Assembly (NCBI GenBank): GCA_022661535.1
Contig: JAKULF010000003.1
Location: forward strand, 5,208,001-5,272,000
Source of the DNA: Eutypa lata
Lineage: Eukaryota; Ascomycota; Sordariomycetes; Xylariales; Diatrypaceae
DNA length: 64,000 nucleotides
Direction: 5' to 3'
Positions within the stretch are counted from its first letter, which is position 1. Each line of letters opens with the position of its first letter. Shown here one piece after another: positions 1 through 11,173 of the stretch. Under the pieces are notes generated by a model, which worked only from the letters and a program-made list of their open reading frames with translations, did no database searches and had not been told where the DNA came from. The position numbers and the translations under genes were made by a program.

Positions 1-234
1 CGGAATTTGCTTGAGCTGATTTCACAAATATTTCCGAGATTACGGGAGGTGCAGTTCGTGCCCTGCGATACGAGCATGCGAGTCCTTTGGAACAAGAATT
101 CGTCGTGCCCGAGGGACATATTCGTAAAGGATATAGAAACGAGAGAGCCATGGGAGTCGGAGTACTTGTCTACGGTTGCCGCTTGGTGTCATTTCTTTTC
201 GATGGAGATGGAGAAACGTAGGAGAAGCTCTTGA
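1..234 (+). CDS. 3' end of an unidentified protein-coding gene (partial)
   Basis: An open frame runs from the left edge to a TGA at 232-234, with about 76 codons visible. It reads as ordinary coding sequence (…FPRLREVQFVPCD… then …WESEYLSTVAAWCHFFSME…) and ends in a short basic tail. The leucine-rich start is reminiscent of the C-terminal part of F-box/LRR-like fungal proteins, but that is only an impression. The true start lies outside the window, so neither length nor function can be given. It is followed by more than 1 kb without a supported gene. Confidence 0.4.
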   Translation, partial: RNLLELISQIFPRLREVQFVPCDTSMRVLWNKNSSCPRDIFVKDIETREPWESEYLSTVAAWCHFFSMEMEKRRRSS

Positions 235-1350
235 TAGAATGAGACCACCTAGATAATAAGGTGCTTATTTTGAGGGGATAAATGTTGAAACTCGTATTAC
301 AGGTAAACGATTCTCTTTTTATTATGTTGCTAATGTAGGCTGGGAGTTTTATTCAAGGTGTATTTAAAGAGAATTGCTATTTGCGCAGTGCTTTTAAATT
401 TATTCTTTGAACACTCATTCCATTTTATATATACTTCAATCTTATGGAGCATGATATTCTTGGTCTACTGATTCTCTTTGTTCTAGACTTCCCCATCTCG
501 TATAGATTATAAAGGCTGGTTGGGGCCATTGACAGCGATGCTCTCATAGTAACGGTTGCGCTCCCTCCTCCCTGCAGACATTTGACAACCTAATCATATT
601 TCCTCTCACCTGGCTAGATCCTAGGATATCCTAAAGGCGTTGGATATGTTATTTCGCTGATTTTATGGTTCGACATCATGTTAACTCGGCAAAGCTGCTA
701 GCTCCTCGTTACGACAATACCAGGTTCTGGCCAATCCTAAGCCCGGCCCCGTCGTTCTGGCGATAGTATTAGATACCGAACATATGAGACGACCACTTAT
801 AGACATTGATTCAACACCTAATCTCAAGTATGTCATGTTGGCAACCGCCGTTTAGGAGTAATTATGGGGGTTTTTTTTTTTGATTGACGTCCACTACACG
901 ACCCAGGAATAGCTAGCCGGTTATGCAAGCCCCCCTGTCGATCCCACGCTGGCAACATTTTCAGCTGAGGGGATTCGATGCGACAAGCCGAAACGGCATT
1001 GAAGTTCAATATATCGATCCAAGGTGGATCCGGAAGCAGGCCTCGAAGACGGCTGCGATGTTCTTGGAAACTCCCAAACAAGACCAATTCTCGTAATTCT
1101 ACCAGCTGAACAACTTCCTACGCTCTCTTCCCCAGCCACGAACCAAGCTTTCTCTATGATCATCTCTACAGGAGCCATGGATCCTAACAGATTTGGTTAT
1201 CCAGCTGAGAACATAATCCTTACAAAGCTGAAATATGCATACATCAGCTCCAGTGGAGGAAAACTTCTATCCCTACCTACCCTGAGTACAGACACGGGAG
1301 GGTTGGGTAGACAGCAAGCACGGAGCGTAAACTGTTAGCACGATCTCGCA
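235..1350. other. Intergenic stretch, no supported gene
   Basis: Only short open frames on both strands, starting from non-ATG codons and lacking family motifs. A T11-12 run sits near 871-881. Nothing else is recognised. Confidence 0.5.
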
Positions 1351-1357
1351 TATAAAG
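1351..1357 (+). promoter_or_regulatory. TATA box of the GLEYA-protein gene
   Basis: TATAAAG lies about 104 bases before the ATG at 1461, followed by a pyrimidine-rich stretch typical of a fungal core promoter. This is consensus and position only. Confidence 0.45.
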
Positions 1358-1460
1358 TTCTCCTTGTCCCCCCATACTACTCGGCTACCGGACCACTGTT
1401 ATCTTAGCTCTCCAAGTATCAAAAGCATTCATTTTGGAGCTCTTGTAAATACTATTGACG

Positions 1461-2336
1461 ATGCAGTACTTTTGGCATTTGACCCTCCTTGCCGAGGTGT
1501 TCTTAGTTCACCAAGTTGTGTCCTACCGCCCAACTGAAACTACGACTATCACGATCCCGTGGACGGGGACATCAACCACCTCAACGACGATCATACCTTG
1601 CACTGGTCTCGCCACCGTTGTAGTAGAGGAACCCTTGCAAACACCAGAGTGCCAGCCCGGGCCTCCCACGAAGGAACCTGTCCCATGCTTGGTTAAGCCC
1701 AGCTGCCAAGCTGATGGCTTCAACATTGACTACTATCACAATCCAATGGGAGGCTATACAAGCGGGAACATACCGTCTTCGTATTACATCACCGAAGAAC
1801 TAGAGCCCCTCAAATCGTCTCTCACGAACATCACATTCTTCCCCCAAGACAGCCTTGACAGGGGCATCTACCCAGAAGTGTACCCGCCTCCCGGCGGCGA
1901 GGCCTTCCGATATTTCGTCGGCTGGACTCGAGAAACCAACGGAGGTATCGTCGTGGACGCAAACAACTTCACTCTCGTATACTATGGTTTCTACCGTGCC
2001 CCTAAGACGGGGACATTCACCATATGCAACTCTGCTGATAACGGGAACGAAGTCTACTTCGGTGGAGGAAATGCATTCAGCTGTTGCGACGGGGTGGTGT
2101 CAGCAGGTGCCAAGCCGCTCATCAGTAGCGCGGGAGGCAACTTCGTTAACCCTGAGAGTTGCGAAGAAGTCTATCTAGATGAAGGACATTATTACCCTAT
2201 TAGGAGTGTCATGGGGAACTGGGCTGGGGCCTCCGCATTCGACTTGGTTATCTGGGAGCCCGAAGTCCCGTATGAAGACCGCACCCACGACTTTACCGAT
2301 AAGGCCCATCCATTTGAATGTGGATGGTTTACCTGA
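1461..2336 (+). CDS. Secreted GLEYA-domain (PA14-like) adhesin-type protein
   Basis: Intronless, 291 aa. The ATG at 1461 is the first in frame and starts a signal peptide (MQYFWHLTLLAEVFLVHQVVS). A Thr-rich linker (about residues 22-55) and a Pro/Cys segment with CLVKPSC follow. The remainder, about residues 95-280, looks like a GLEYA domain: a GFNIDYYHNP-type entry strand, YFVGWTRE, a Phe/Tyr-rich core (VYYGFYRAPKTGTFTICNS, then NEVYFGGGNAFSC) and the VMGNWAGASAFDLVIWEP strand. GLEYA domains are lectin-like PA14 relatives in fungal surface adhesins. No GPI-anchor signal or repeats are seen at the C-terminus, so the product may be freely secreted. It is convergent with the GH16 gene. Confident for the family; the ligand is unknown. 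Confidence 0.85.
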   Translation: MQYFWHLTLLAEVFLVHQVVSYRPTETTTITIPWTGTSTTSTTIIPCTGLATVVVEEPLQTPECQPGPPTKEPVPCLVKPSCQADGFNIDYYHNPMGGYTSGNIPSSYYITEELEPLKSSLTNITFFPQDSLDRGIYPEVYPPPGGEAFRYFVGWTRETNGGIVVDANNFTLVYYGFYRAPKTGTFTICNSADNGNEVYFGGGNAFSCCDGVVSAGAKPLISSAGGNFVNPESCEEVYLDEGHYYPIRSVMGNWAGASAFDLVIWEPEVPYEDRTHDFTDKAHPFECGWFT

Positions 2337-2654
2337 CTATGTACAGACGAGTAGTTGGAAACGCAAGGATAATATTGGGTGACGGAAGACAATGTGCAGC
2401 GCTGGCAGTGTTACTTACACAACCTGATGGATCTTCGTGGCGTTAACTGCGGGAAATCTATATATTCGCCGCAGAAGGGTGTGCTTGGAATAGGTACATA
2501 ATATGAAGTTGGGGAACCTGTCTGAGTGAAATATTTTATTCGAAGTATAATATACGTCGAATCTTAGTCTTTTCTGTTTAGTTACATTCCCTAATAAATA
2601 AGGACTCTATATGAAATATGTACAAGAATGGTTTTCCGTAAATAGAAGGGCTTT

Positions 2655-3702
2655 TTAGGCCGTCACAAAATGTCCGACATAGGCAACCTCCATCATGTTA
2701 CCATACCAATCCCAAGTATCTCCGTTAGGGTATCCAGGCTAATGGTCCTCGGTTAGCAAAGTTACGTTTGAACACAGTGGAAAGATTCTGGTGGAGTATG
2801 GGGACTCTGTAAAAGGAGGTGGGGACATGACTTACCCAGTTGCCACCGACCGCAACGTTGAGGAGGAAATACAGAGGCGAGTTGGCAATGTCCTGCCAGA
2901 CGTCCCAGCCAACCTGCCATCCAGCAACGCTATGGAACTGAACACCATCGAGATACCAGATGAGAATCTCATCGGCCCAGTTGTCCGTCCGGCGGTCCCA
3001 CTCTACACGCCAGAGGTGCCAGCCGTTGTCGCCGAGGCCGACCGACGCTCCCTTGCCGTTGGGCTCGTTGCAGATGCCGCCAGGATAGACATCGCAGTGG
3101 AGGGTGCCGTGTCCGGCCCACTCGCTGTTGACACGTTCCATGACGTCAATCTCACCGTTACCAGGCCACCCCGTGCCGTGGCGGATCGAGTCGCCCATGA
3201 TCCAAAAAGCGGGCCAGATGCCCTGCTTGTTGGCGGCCGGTGCATCACCGAAGCGGATCTTGGCCTCGGCCCGCGTCAGCCGCCCGTCCTGGGGCGTGAA
3301 GGTATACTTGGACTCGATGCGGCCAGAGGTCCACTGGCCGTTCATGATGACGGGCACGATCTGGAGGGTGTTGCCGCCGCTGAGCTGGAGATTCTCCCAG
3401 CCGCTCTGGTAGACCTCCCATTCGTTGTTGACGCCCAGGTTTCCGGTGATGATGTTCCAGTTGTTCGTGTCGGGTGACTGCCCGCTGCTTCCGATGAAGG
3501 CATCCTGCCAGATTGTGTTGAAGCCGGCGTAGCCAGGGGCCCACTCGTCTACTGCAGCGGGAGGTCCTGGAACCCAGTTGTCTTCGCCTACGGAGGTGAA
3601 GTTGTGGTAACGGGTGTTGTCGACCGTGCTAGGCACCATGCGAGTTGCCGAGACCGCCGCGATAGCAGCGCTCAGAGCGACGCTGGACCACTTGGAAATC
3701 AT
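2655..3702 (-). CDS. Secreted GH16 endo-beta-glucanase (laminarinase-like)
   Basis: Two exons, 3702-2836 and 2738-2655 (intron 97 nt, GTAAGT…TAG, phase 0), give 315 aa. Reading through the intron would produce an unrelated tail. Splicing gives GGNW followed by PGYPNGDTWDW…MMEVAYVGHFVTA, the expected GH16 closing beta-strand. Signal peptide MISKWSSVALSAAIAAVSA. The catalytic motif GEIDVMERV has nucleophile E184 and acid/base E189, and WPAFWIMG precedes it as in family GH16. Such enzymes cut beta-1,3 or beta-1,3/1,4-glucans of fungal or plant walls; the substrate is not determined by sequence alone. No carbohydrate-binding module or GPI signal is seen. An alternating TATATA tract lies 20-45 bases upstream. 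Confidence 0.92.
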
Positions 3703-6250
3703 GCTGAATCTCTATGATCAAGCGCAAGCGTATATATAAGTATATATAAAGGATAGGATAGGGGTCAACCGAAGGAGTGTTTGAAGCCTGTAGCAAAAAT
3801 CCTACTTAATGAGGAGATGATCATCCCTCTTATATAGAGGAGGGAGTCTCCTTCTAACTTGCGATATGAGGCGTTCGTGCTTAGGGGGTAGAAGCCATGA
3901 TGTTGGCAGAGCTCCCCCATTAGGCAGTTCGGGCTTCACCAATTAGTCTTACATGGTATATAGAATAGTCCAGCCATACATGTGCGTAAGATGAACTGGA
4001 GGCTAGTTCGCGCGAGAAACTCTAGACAGTCGTATATTGTAACATACAAGATCCTCCAAGCTACGAGAACTTGCTTGTAGAGTAAGCTGTAACGCAAAAG
4101 TTGCATCCTCGCGGTGGTCGTCAACCAACGTTGCTGTACCTAGTAGCCAAGATGCCGGTAACGTGAAGCCTTGCGATGTACGACATTAGTGGAAAGGTAG
4201 CAATGTCAGCAACTACCTAGTTAGCTGTTAATTACCTAGAATCATGACGGGCGGAATGAATTCAGGTGGAAACTGGCGACCTTCCCTATTCGTCGAAAAA
4301 AGACGAGAGCATGGCCTGTAAATAGAACCTCAGCGCCGACTCCTACGAGCTGCTTATATGAAGTCTTAATTAACTATTTTATTGATTTGTAGTGTCTCCG
4401 CTCTTTCGCTGCAGGGCCAGGCAGCTGAAGGCGCTGATCCGGGTGCAAACCGAATCTCTCCACATACCTAAAGCATTCGGCTAGCCTTGAAGTAACTAGG
4501 CGTTATGTTGAAATATCATGGCCGCTGGCTGCTTACTGGCACAGTATCCCGGTCCGACTACCCGCTGCTGATTGTTCTCATTGGGTCGAGGGTCATCTGG
4601 CTTCCATACCCAGGAAAAGCCAGATTCTAGACCCGGACTGTGGAGTCCGTTACTAAGCGCGACCCTGGATGTCAGGTAGAGGAACAAGATTCCCGGATAT
4701 TTTTGATCTAGATGTACCTGCGTCAGGGAGCTTAGAATAGTGTTGATCTTGCCGATCAAATTTACATGACATTTATATCGTCTATAATATCTACTCAATT
4801 GGCGAATTTATAAAATACCTATCAACGATGAAGCTAAGTGCTTCTCGAACATCTTAATGTACAAACATAATTTTTAAGATATATAACTATAATGGCAATG
4901 AACGTACCGTTATGAAGAACCTAGGCATCTCAATTGAGTGTATGTCATTACAACTCGGCCGATTGATAATGCTCTGTAAAATATGTTTCCCTTGGCAGAT
5001 GGACACCATGTAACCATCATATGTTATAATAAAACCGGCATAGCGGCTTCATGTACTCTAGTAGGCGGTTTGACAGGGGTAAAAATCACAACCCGTTTGG
5101 GAATAGGGACTTGCTAACGGAAACGGAAAACAACAAAACATGATATGTCGAGAACGGTGGCCGTAGAAAGGCTCTCTTCTAGACTCATGCGATGACCGAA
5201 AAGGCGCCGTAGAAAATGTCACGATACTGGTTTCTTTGCTGACGCTTTCCGACATTCAGCGTGCGCGGGGATAGGGATGCCTCACTGCGCCGCTAAAAGT
5301 TGGCATTAGCTACCTACTTAGTCTCGGGCACATTGTCCAAACCGGGAACTGCTACTGGCCTTACTGTGCACAATTCAGGGGTTCAAAGACATAGTAGAGC
5401 TTTGATTCGACACAATAATTCATGTCTGCCACGTCTTTGCTCTTGAAAACTACATTTTTCAAAGATAATCTACCTGCGAGTATCCTTACAAAAGAGGCCA
5501 CATGATTTGAGGCTATTCCAAGTGGAAATGCGGGAAGTGATCGACGTAACGTAGCGTCTACCTAGTCGACCTTCGACGTATGATTTGTAGTGCCACTTCG
5601 AATCTCAAATAACGCCATATTACCTCAGTAGATAAGCATGCAGTAGTGCCTAGCCCTGTTAGATCTGATGCCATCTATCTAAACTCATCTAAATAGTCAT
5701 TTTATATTTCTGTTCATGCAAGGGGACGTATTTGGAAGTTGTCCTGAGAACTTATATGTCCATTTAGGGTACTTCATTATACTGCGGAATAACACCTGAT
5801 CATTCTCACTCAAGCTTATAACCGTTGTTAATTCTAGGTATATGAGATGCTAAGTCCATAAGCAGTAGTCTCAAAGTGTACACAACTAACCCCGAACGGG
5901 CGGAAGATGACATTGTAAGATTTTCAGCTCAAGAAAGCTTTCAACATCAGCGAAGTATTCTAGTCTAGAGCATATAAGTAATGAATGGAACTACTTCGTA
6001 CGACGAGTAACGAATCGAACCGCGAAAACAGTTGGCTCACCGCTTAACATTATTCCGATTAATAAGATCATCTAATTGCACATTTAGTTCATATTTTCTT
6101 TCAACACCATAATGTAACTGTGTTTCTCTTGTAGGCTTATATTCTCATTAAATACACATCGTCTTTTCAGGGAATTATATATTCTCCTATAATATAGTCC
6201 TATTGAGGTAACTTGAATGACCAGCTTCAGATTGCACCAGCTCTAATATT
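3703..6250. other. Long AT-rich intergenic stretch
   Basis: Only short, patternless open frames. A TATATATAAGTATATATAAAG tract at about 3730-3750 probably serves the GH16 promoter. No repeats, RNA genes or convincing relics were recognised until the ankyrin remnant at about 6250. Confidence 0.5.
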
Positions 6251-6480
6251 AAGACTCGTTCATCCCAAATTATAAGAGCTCCTTAGCTACAGGCAGATCG
6301 TTACAGCCGATAGCATAGTATGTGGATGTCTCTACATCGCTATAGAAGGCGTCGATGTTAACGTCTCGGTTGATAAGCAGCCGCGTCGCTTCAAGGCGGT
6401 TCTTAAACATGGTCATGTCCAGTGGTGTTTAGTTCAGGGTATCCGAGCTGTGAGAATATGTATGCGTGGAGGAGGCACGG
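6250..6480 (-). pseudogene. Ankyrin-repeat gene relic
   Basis: On the minus strand, from about 6428 downwards, one frame reads TPLDMTMFKNRLEATRLLI, then a NRDVNIDAF-type turn, a second repeat start STYYAIGCNDLPVAKELL, and a TAA near 6266. This is the ankyrin pattern (TPL.xA…N…A.LLI..G..N) over nearly two repeats. The frame is closed immediately upstream by TAA. The preceding repeat-like text (LLHAYIFSQLGYPELN) lies in another frame, so at least one frameshift is needed. There is no start codon or splice pattern that rescues it. Most likely the 3' remnant of an ankyrin-repeat protein gene. Confidence 0.6.
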
Positions 6481-7567
6481 AAAGAGATCGGCTGTCAGAG
6501 TGGCAACAAAAAACCAAGAGAGGGCATACCAGCTACCCTCAGTATCTTGGCAAAAGAACCAAAGCTTTCTCAATTTTCTCAGCACGTATTCGGCCGACTC
6601 CGTGCACGGTGTAACACTTATGAGATGTACGAGTCGCTTTAGATAGGGGGTCCGTCTGGATATTGGGATTTCCACCGTAGTGACACGATACGTAACACAA
6701 CTTTATATATGCGGCGGGAAAATATCGTAAATTTGAATAAGCTTAGGATGACAATGCTGAATATAGAATAATCACTGATTATTACTGTCTAAACACATAT
6801 TATTCGAATTTGAACTTTTAACGCGTCATTTAATTTGGACGCACTTTGTGGCCTCATCAACGTCTTGCTGGACAAAAATCTACCCAAATGATGTTTCTGA
6901 GGCTTGAGACACCCCTTCGTGGTTATGTCCGCTATGTCCATTAATACCAGGAGCTAGTGCACATATCATAGAATTGCAACTTCGGCTACGGCAAAGATTT
7001 GACCAATCCCAAGTTACAAGAATCTGTATACCATGATTCCATTAGAAATCAGAAGGGCATGATCACGATTTTTGATCTTAACAACATGTCATGAGATAGC
7101 CCTATGCTGATTGTACTCAGAGTCTTATTTCTAATCAACAAACCAAATCCCACAAAAAGACGCATGAGGTCTACAAAAGGGGTTAGGAGAGAGGATCGTG
7201 TTCCTGGCAGTATGAATTGGTACGGACATAACGGCTATTAAAGTTGTATTCTTTAACGGGAGGGTTTCCATTCATGCAGGCTACCTTTTCTTCACTTCAC
7301 TTATTATTTGATTTCCAGTGCGGTTATCGGATATTCTCGGGAATGACCCCTCCTATGTCCGGATTAATGATCGATGAAACCATGATGCGGGGTTGGCCTA
7401 TTGATAATCCACAAGGGATCCTACAAATGCATTACAAATCGATACCAACATAGATATTATATATAACTGATCTACGGCGGTCAGTAACATAAAATTGAAG
7501 TTTCACTGTAGGTCGAATACTACCATCCGGTGGAAGGTCATCGAATTTCGAGATAAGCGACAGTATA
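6481..7567. other. Intergenic stretch upstream of the esterase
   Basis: No coding or RNA feature recognised. An open frame of about 70 codons at 7244-7453 has no family resemblance. Confidence 0.45.
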
Positions 7568-8769
7568 ATGGCAACCGTCAAAGCAGAAGACGTCTTTGAG
7601 CCTCATCTGCTGGCCAAGTATGACCCGGAGGTGGTGACGTACGTTCTCAAAGGCGTTGCGGAAGGTGCTACAGAGCACCACATGGTCCCGATCGAAGAAG
7701 TTCGCGCAAATCCTGCCAGCTTCACCGCCCCTTGGCTCCTTGATACCACCGGGTGGGAGCGCACCGCTGAGAAAGTAGTGACCTCTGAGGACGGGGCTGA
7801 CATCCCCGTGCGAGTTTACTACCCAGACCCCAAGCAGTGGGGGGAGGGACCGTACGGCGTACACCTCAACTTCCATGGTAAGGGAGTAGATGCACGGCGG
7901 AATTCAGGGTTCGCTTACTAACGTTCGTGTTAGGCGGCGGTTTCGTATTCGGAGGTTTGACCTCAGAGTCTACCCTATGTCTGAGCATGCGTGATGGGGC
8001 TGGGATTGTGGTTATTGATGTCGACTATCGACACTGCCCAGGTGAGGTTCATCTGCAAAAACATGGTGTAATAAGCTAATATGAGTGATGCTCTAGAAAC
8101 GATTTGGGGGAAATGCATACAGGATGCCTGGGCAGCTCTATTATGGGTAACTAGGTCTCTTATGTACACAAATATCAGTTTCCAAATTCTAATCGGTCAC
8201 AGGCAAGGGCTTCCGCATCCGAGTTGAACGTCAAACCCGACTCCATCACCATCGGAGGGATATCAGCCGGTGGGCAGATTACCATTGTCTTGCAACACAT
8301 GGCTCGAGATGCAGGAATCCCTCTGAAGCTCTCTATGCCCGCTGTTCCGGCAACTGGGGATTGGCTAAACTACGAATACTACACGGACTCACCACACCCG
8401 TCGTTCCATGAGTTCTACCGAGGACCTGTTCTTCCATGGGCGCGCATCAAGTTCTTCAAGGATTTGTGCGTGCCCAAAGGCAGAGAAGACGAAATCGCCG
8501 CCCTGTGGCCAGAATGGTGGATTGCACCCCTGAAGGCCAAGAATTGGAAGGGGCTCTGCGATTCCTTCATCAGGACCGCCGAGGTTGATTGTTTGCGAGA
8601 CGAGGGTGAAGAGTACGGGGCGAAGCTCGTCGCTGGTGGGAACAAGGTTACGATTAAGCGGTATATAGGGAGTCCGCATATGTTTGTCTTCTACTCGTGG
8701 CTCGCGCAGAAGCAGGAATTTGATAGGGATTCTATCGACGCGTTAAGACAGGTTCATGGTACGCGCTAA
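7568..8769 (+). CDS. Alpha/beta-hydrolase fold-3 esterase/lipase (HSL family)
   Basis: Four exons, 7568-7877, 7934-8041, 8097-8146 and 8203-8769, with GT-AG introns of 54-56 nt, give 344 aa. Splicing of exons 1 and 2 creates the oxyanion-hole motif HGGGFVFGG (H103-G106), which supports the model. GISAGG places nucleophile S177. EVDCLRDEG gives a probable catalytic D285 and GSPHMF gives H315, completing the triad. DVDYRHCPE and QDAWAALLW are normal HSL-family segments. No signal peptide, so probably cytosolic. The family hydrolyses short-chain carboxyl esters of many small molecules; the substrate is unknown. It ends 28 bases from the convergent GNAT-like gene. Confidence 0.9.
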
Positions 8770-8797
8770 CTGTAAATACAATGCAGGAAGAGGATAA

Positions 8798-9724
8798 CTA
8801 TAATAAAGACAACAATGGTTTCGGGGCACCATACCATTGACGAGTTCCATGTTCCCTTAGAGGAACTGGCGAATCCTGGGTGGCAGGAGGCCCTGCAGGT
8901 TGTGGTGTCGCGAGATCCGGACCCTTCTGCAAATTACCTGGACACTTGGAGATGTCGAACATCAGGTGGTGGTCAAGCTCTGGACCGAACACACGATTTT
9001 TGAATGAAGCCACGAAAGGTTTGAGTTTGTCGGGGACTCTTGCTAATGCCCTCCCGGCACCTCCTGGAAATCCGGCCGGTGGCGCATACATGAACATACT
9101 ATCCTTAGACCCCTCGTGGAAGACTTCACCGGTCCCGGGGAAAGGTTCGAACGGAAGTCCGAGCAGCGCAAAAGTCCGGCGGATGTCGCCGTCCAGTATA
9201 GTCACGTAGTGCTTGATGCCTTCGTGCATCGCCCGCGCCCAGAAACAGCGGTAGCAAATCTGACTGACCAGGTGGTTGTCGATAGCGCGGTATTCCTTGA
9301 GGACCACAGTCGTACCCAGGTCCCATACCTCATCCATGTTGTCAACCTTGTAGTGAGACCTGAAGGATTCGAGAGACACCTGGGCTATCTTCGAGGCATC
9401 GTTGAGTGTGAGGATTCCTGCCGGGCAGTTCCGGCCGGCCCGCGCTGTGCCGGCAGGACGGGAATTTTCCCGGTCGATCACGAGGAAAAATGTGCTCGCG
9501 GTCTCGTATGGACGGTAAAGCCGTGTCATCGCAGCATCGTCAAGGCCGAATCTCTCTTCGAAAACCTCGCGTTCGACATGGCGCGCTAAGTTGGACGCTT
9601 CAGAGGTACCATCTAACATGTAGCCAACGAATCTTTCATTGACCCATGGCGGTTGCTCTGCAAGCAATCGCTTGGAAAGGAATTCCAACTCCTTTTCGTC
9701 AAGTGTATATTTGACATCAACCAT
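8798..9724 (-). CDS. GNAT-fold acyltransferase-like protein (LuxI/autoinducer-synthase-like)
   Basis: Intronless, 308 aa, ATG at 9724. The middle part reads like a GNAT/acyl-homoserine-lactone-synthase-type fold: an N-terminal segment with VEREVFEERFG, then YRPYETASTFFLVIDRE, PAGTARAG, a strand with VWDLGTTVVLKEYR, a helix RCFWARAMHEGIKHYVTILD and FALLGLPFEPFPGTG. A Pro-rich C-terminal tail of about 50 residues follows. My recollection is that close relatives occur in actinobacteria as generic GNAT proteins, so an acquired bacterial gene is possible; its lack of introns beside a three-intron neighbour fits this but does not prove it. The reaction is not assignable. Other GNAT activities are equally possible. 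Confidence 0.55.
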   Translation of the reverse strand: MVDVKYTLDEKELEFLSKRLLAEQPPWVNERFVGYMLDGTSEASNLARHVEREVFEERFGLDDAAMTRLYRPYETASTFFLVIDRENSRPAGTARAGRNCPAGILTLNDASKIAQVSLESFRSHYKVDNMDEVWDLGTTVVLKEYRAIDNHLVSQICYRCFWARAMHEGIKHYVTILDGDIRRTFALLGLPFEPFPGTGEVFHEGSKDSMFMYAPPAGFPGGAGRALARVPDKLKPFVASFKNRVFGPELDHHLMFDISKCPGNLQKGPDLATPQPAGPPATQDSPVPLREHGTRQWYGAPKPLLSLL

Positions 9725-11173
9725 TGTGATTATGTGCTAATTGGATTTGATAAAAATGTGGTTATAAGGAGTGTGAGGTCACGTTTGGTCCGTCTGACTA
9801 TTGATATTCAAATCGCCGAAGTGGTAGTTGGCCGACACCATTACTTATCACACATGCGATTGGAGATAAGAGGGTGGAGGGGGGACACTAGCGAAGAAAG
9901 AATCTATAGCTACCTAGTAACTAGAGCCCGCCCTCCACAACTCGGGAGAAGCCATTGACATTTATATATAACCAACCACGTGGCTAGCTGTAAGCTTGAT
10001 TACCTACTACTGCAACGAAGCGAGCCTCGAATCTAAACACCCCGGTTTCCTGGTAACCAATAGTCGCATAGATAAGCCACGGGCGCTATGTGAATGGCTG
10101 TCTTCCCCCTGCATTCAGCTATTGGCTAAGACTACACTAAGAGTTCAGCTTGGTCCCAAAAGAGCTCGTCGGCATTCCCGTTTATCCCTACCCGCTTCTG
10201 CCGCTGACCCCTAAATGCTTGGCGAAAGTCCGACCTGTTTATGGGTCAAAATTCATGGGAGCTCTCACAGCTCATTATTCGTTCTCGCAATAAGAGGAGG
10301 CCTCTGTTGACAAATTTTGAAGTGTTCGTCATGATATCATTACTCTATAAGCGACATGCACCAACAACTGATCTATAGATGCCAAGACATTCTATATTCT
10401 ACTACCTAGCGGTAGAGTTAGGGCTCGCCCTGGTCTGTATTATTTAGTGCTAACTGGAGCATTATAGGCCTTAGCGCGTCAATAATACTGAACGACGACC
10501 AGGGTCTGGGTACACCCTCTGACCCTATCCTTAAAAATCATGGGAAAAGAAAGTCAACAGTATCAAGACACGTATGAAAATAGCAATGATAGTCAATCCG
10601 GGCTAAGTCCTAGACTGAAGAAAAAGTTAACATAACTGTAGAAAGAGTGTTGAGACCTGAAACGTAGTTTTCCATTCGAAGGCACACATAAGTATCTTTG
10701 GAAATGCTTAATAATGATGCGGCATAATACCTATCAGGTATAGCTTGATACATGATGTAGAGGTTCGGACTTTAGAGCTTGCATGCATGTATGCACGGAG
10801 TACTTGTAATAAAATCATTCTACATTAGCTATATTGATGTTGTTCGGTGCATAAAGGGTTATGTGATATTCAGAGAACCAGAAATCAAGTATGTCACTTT
10901 ATGTGCGTTTGGATATGTAAGTTCCGCCTTGCTACTCATGCAGTTAGCCACTAGCATAAAGAAGTATTGGTGCCTGAGGACTTATGAGGGTCATGGTAAA
11001 CGGAATTGGGTGTACCAGCAACAAGTATCGGTTGCTGTTTTTTTGCCCAGCAACCAGTTTTCAGTTCAGATCTAGAACTATAACTTTGCATTTGCTATTG
11101 GAGTTCACCCTAATTCATTCCACTCTAGAACCTTGACAAGCTCCTGAAATACACTTGTTTTCTGTTGATTACC
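9725..11173. other. Intergenic stretch between divergent genes
   Basis: Separates the GNAT-like gene from the divergent dioxygenase gene. Contains only short open frames with no family signal. No RNA gene or repeat recognised. Confidence 0.45.

Noticed and set aside
2791..3477. 228-codon plus-strand open frame
   Set aside because: Antisense shadow of the GH16 gene; no motif, while the minus strand carries intact catalytic residues and a signal peptide.
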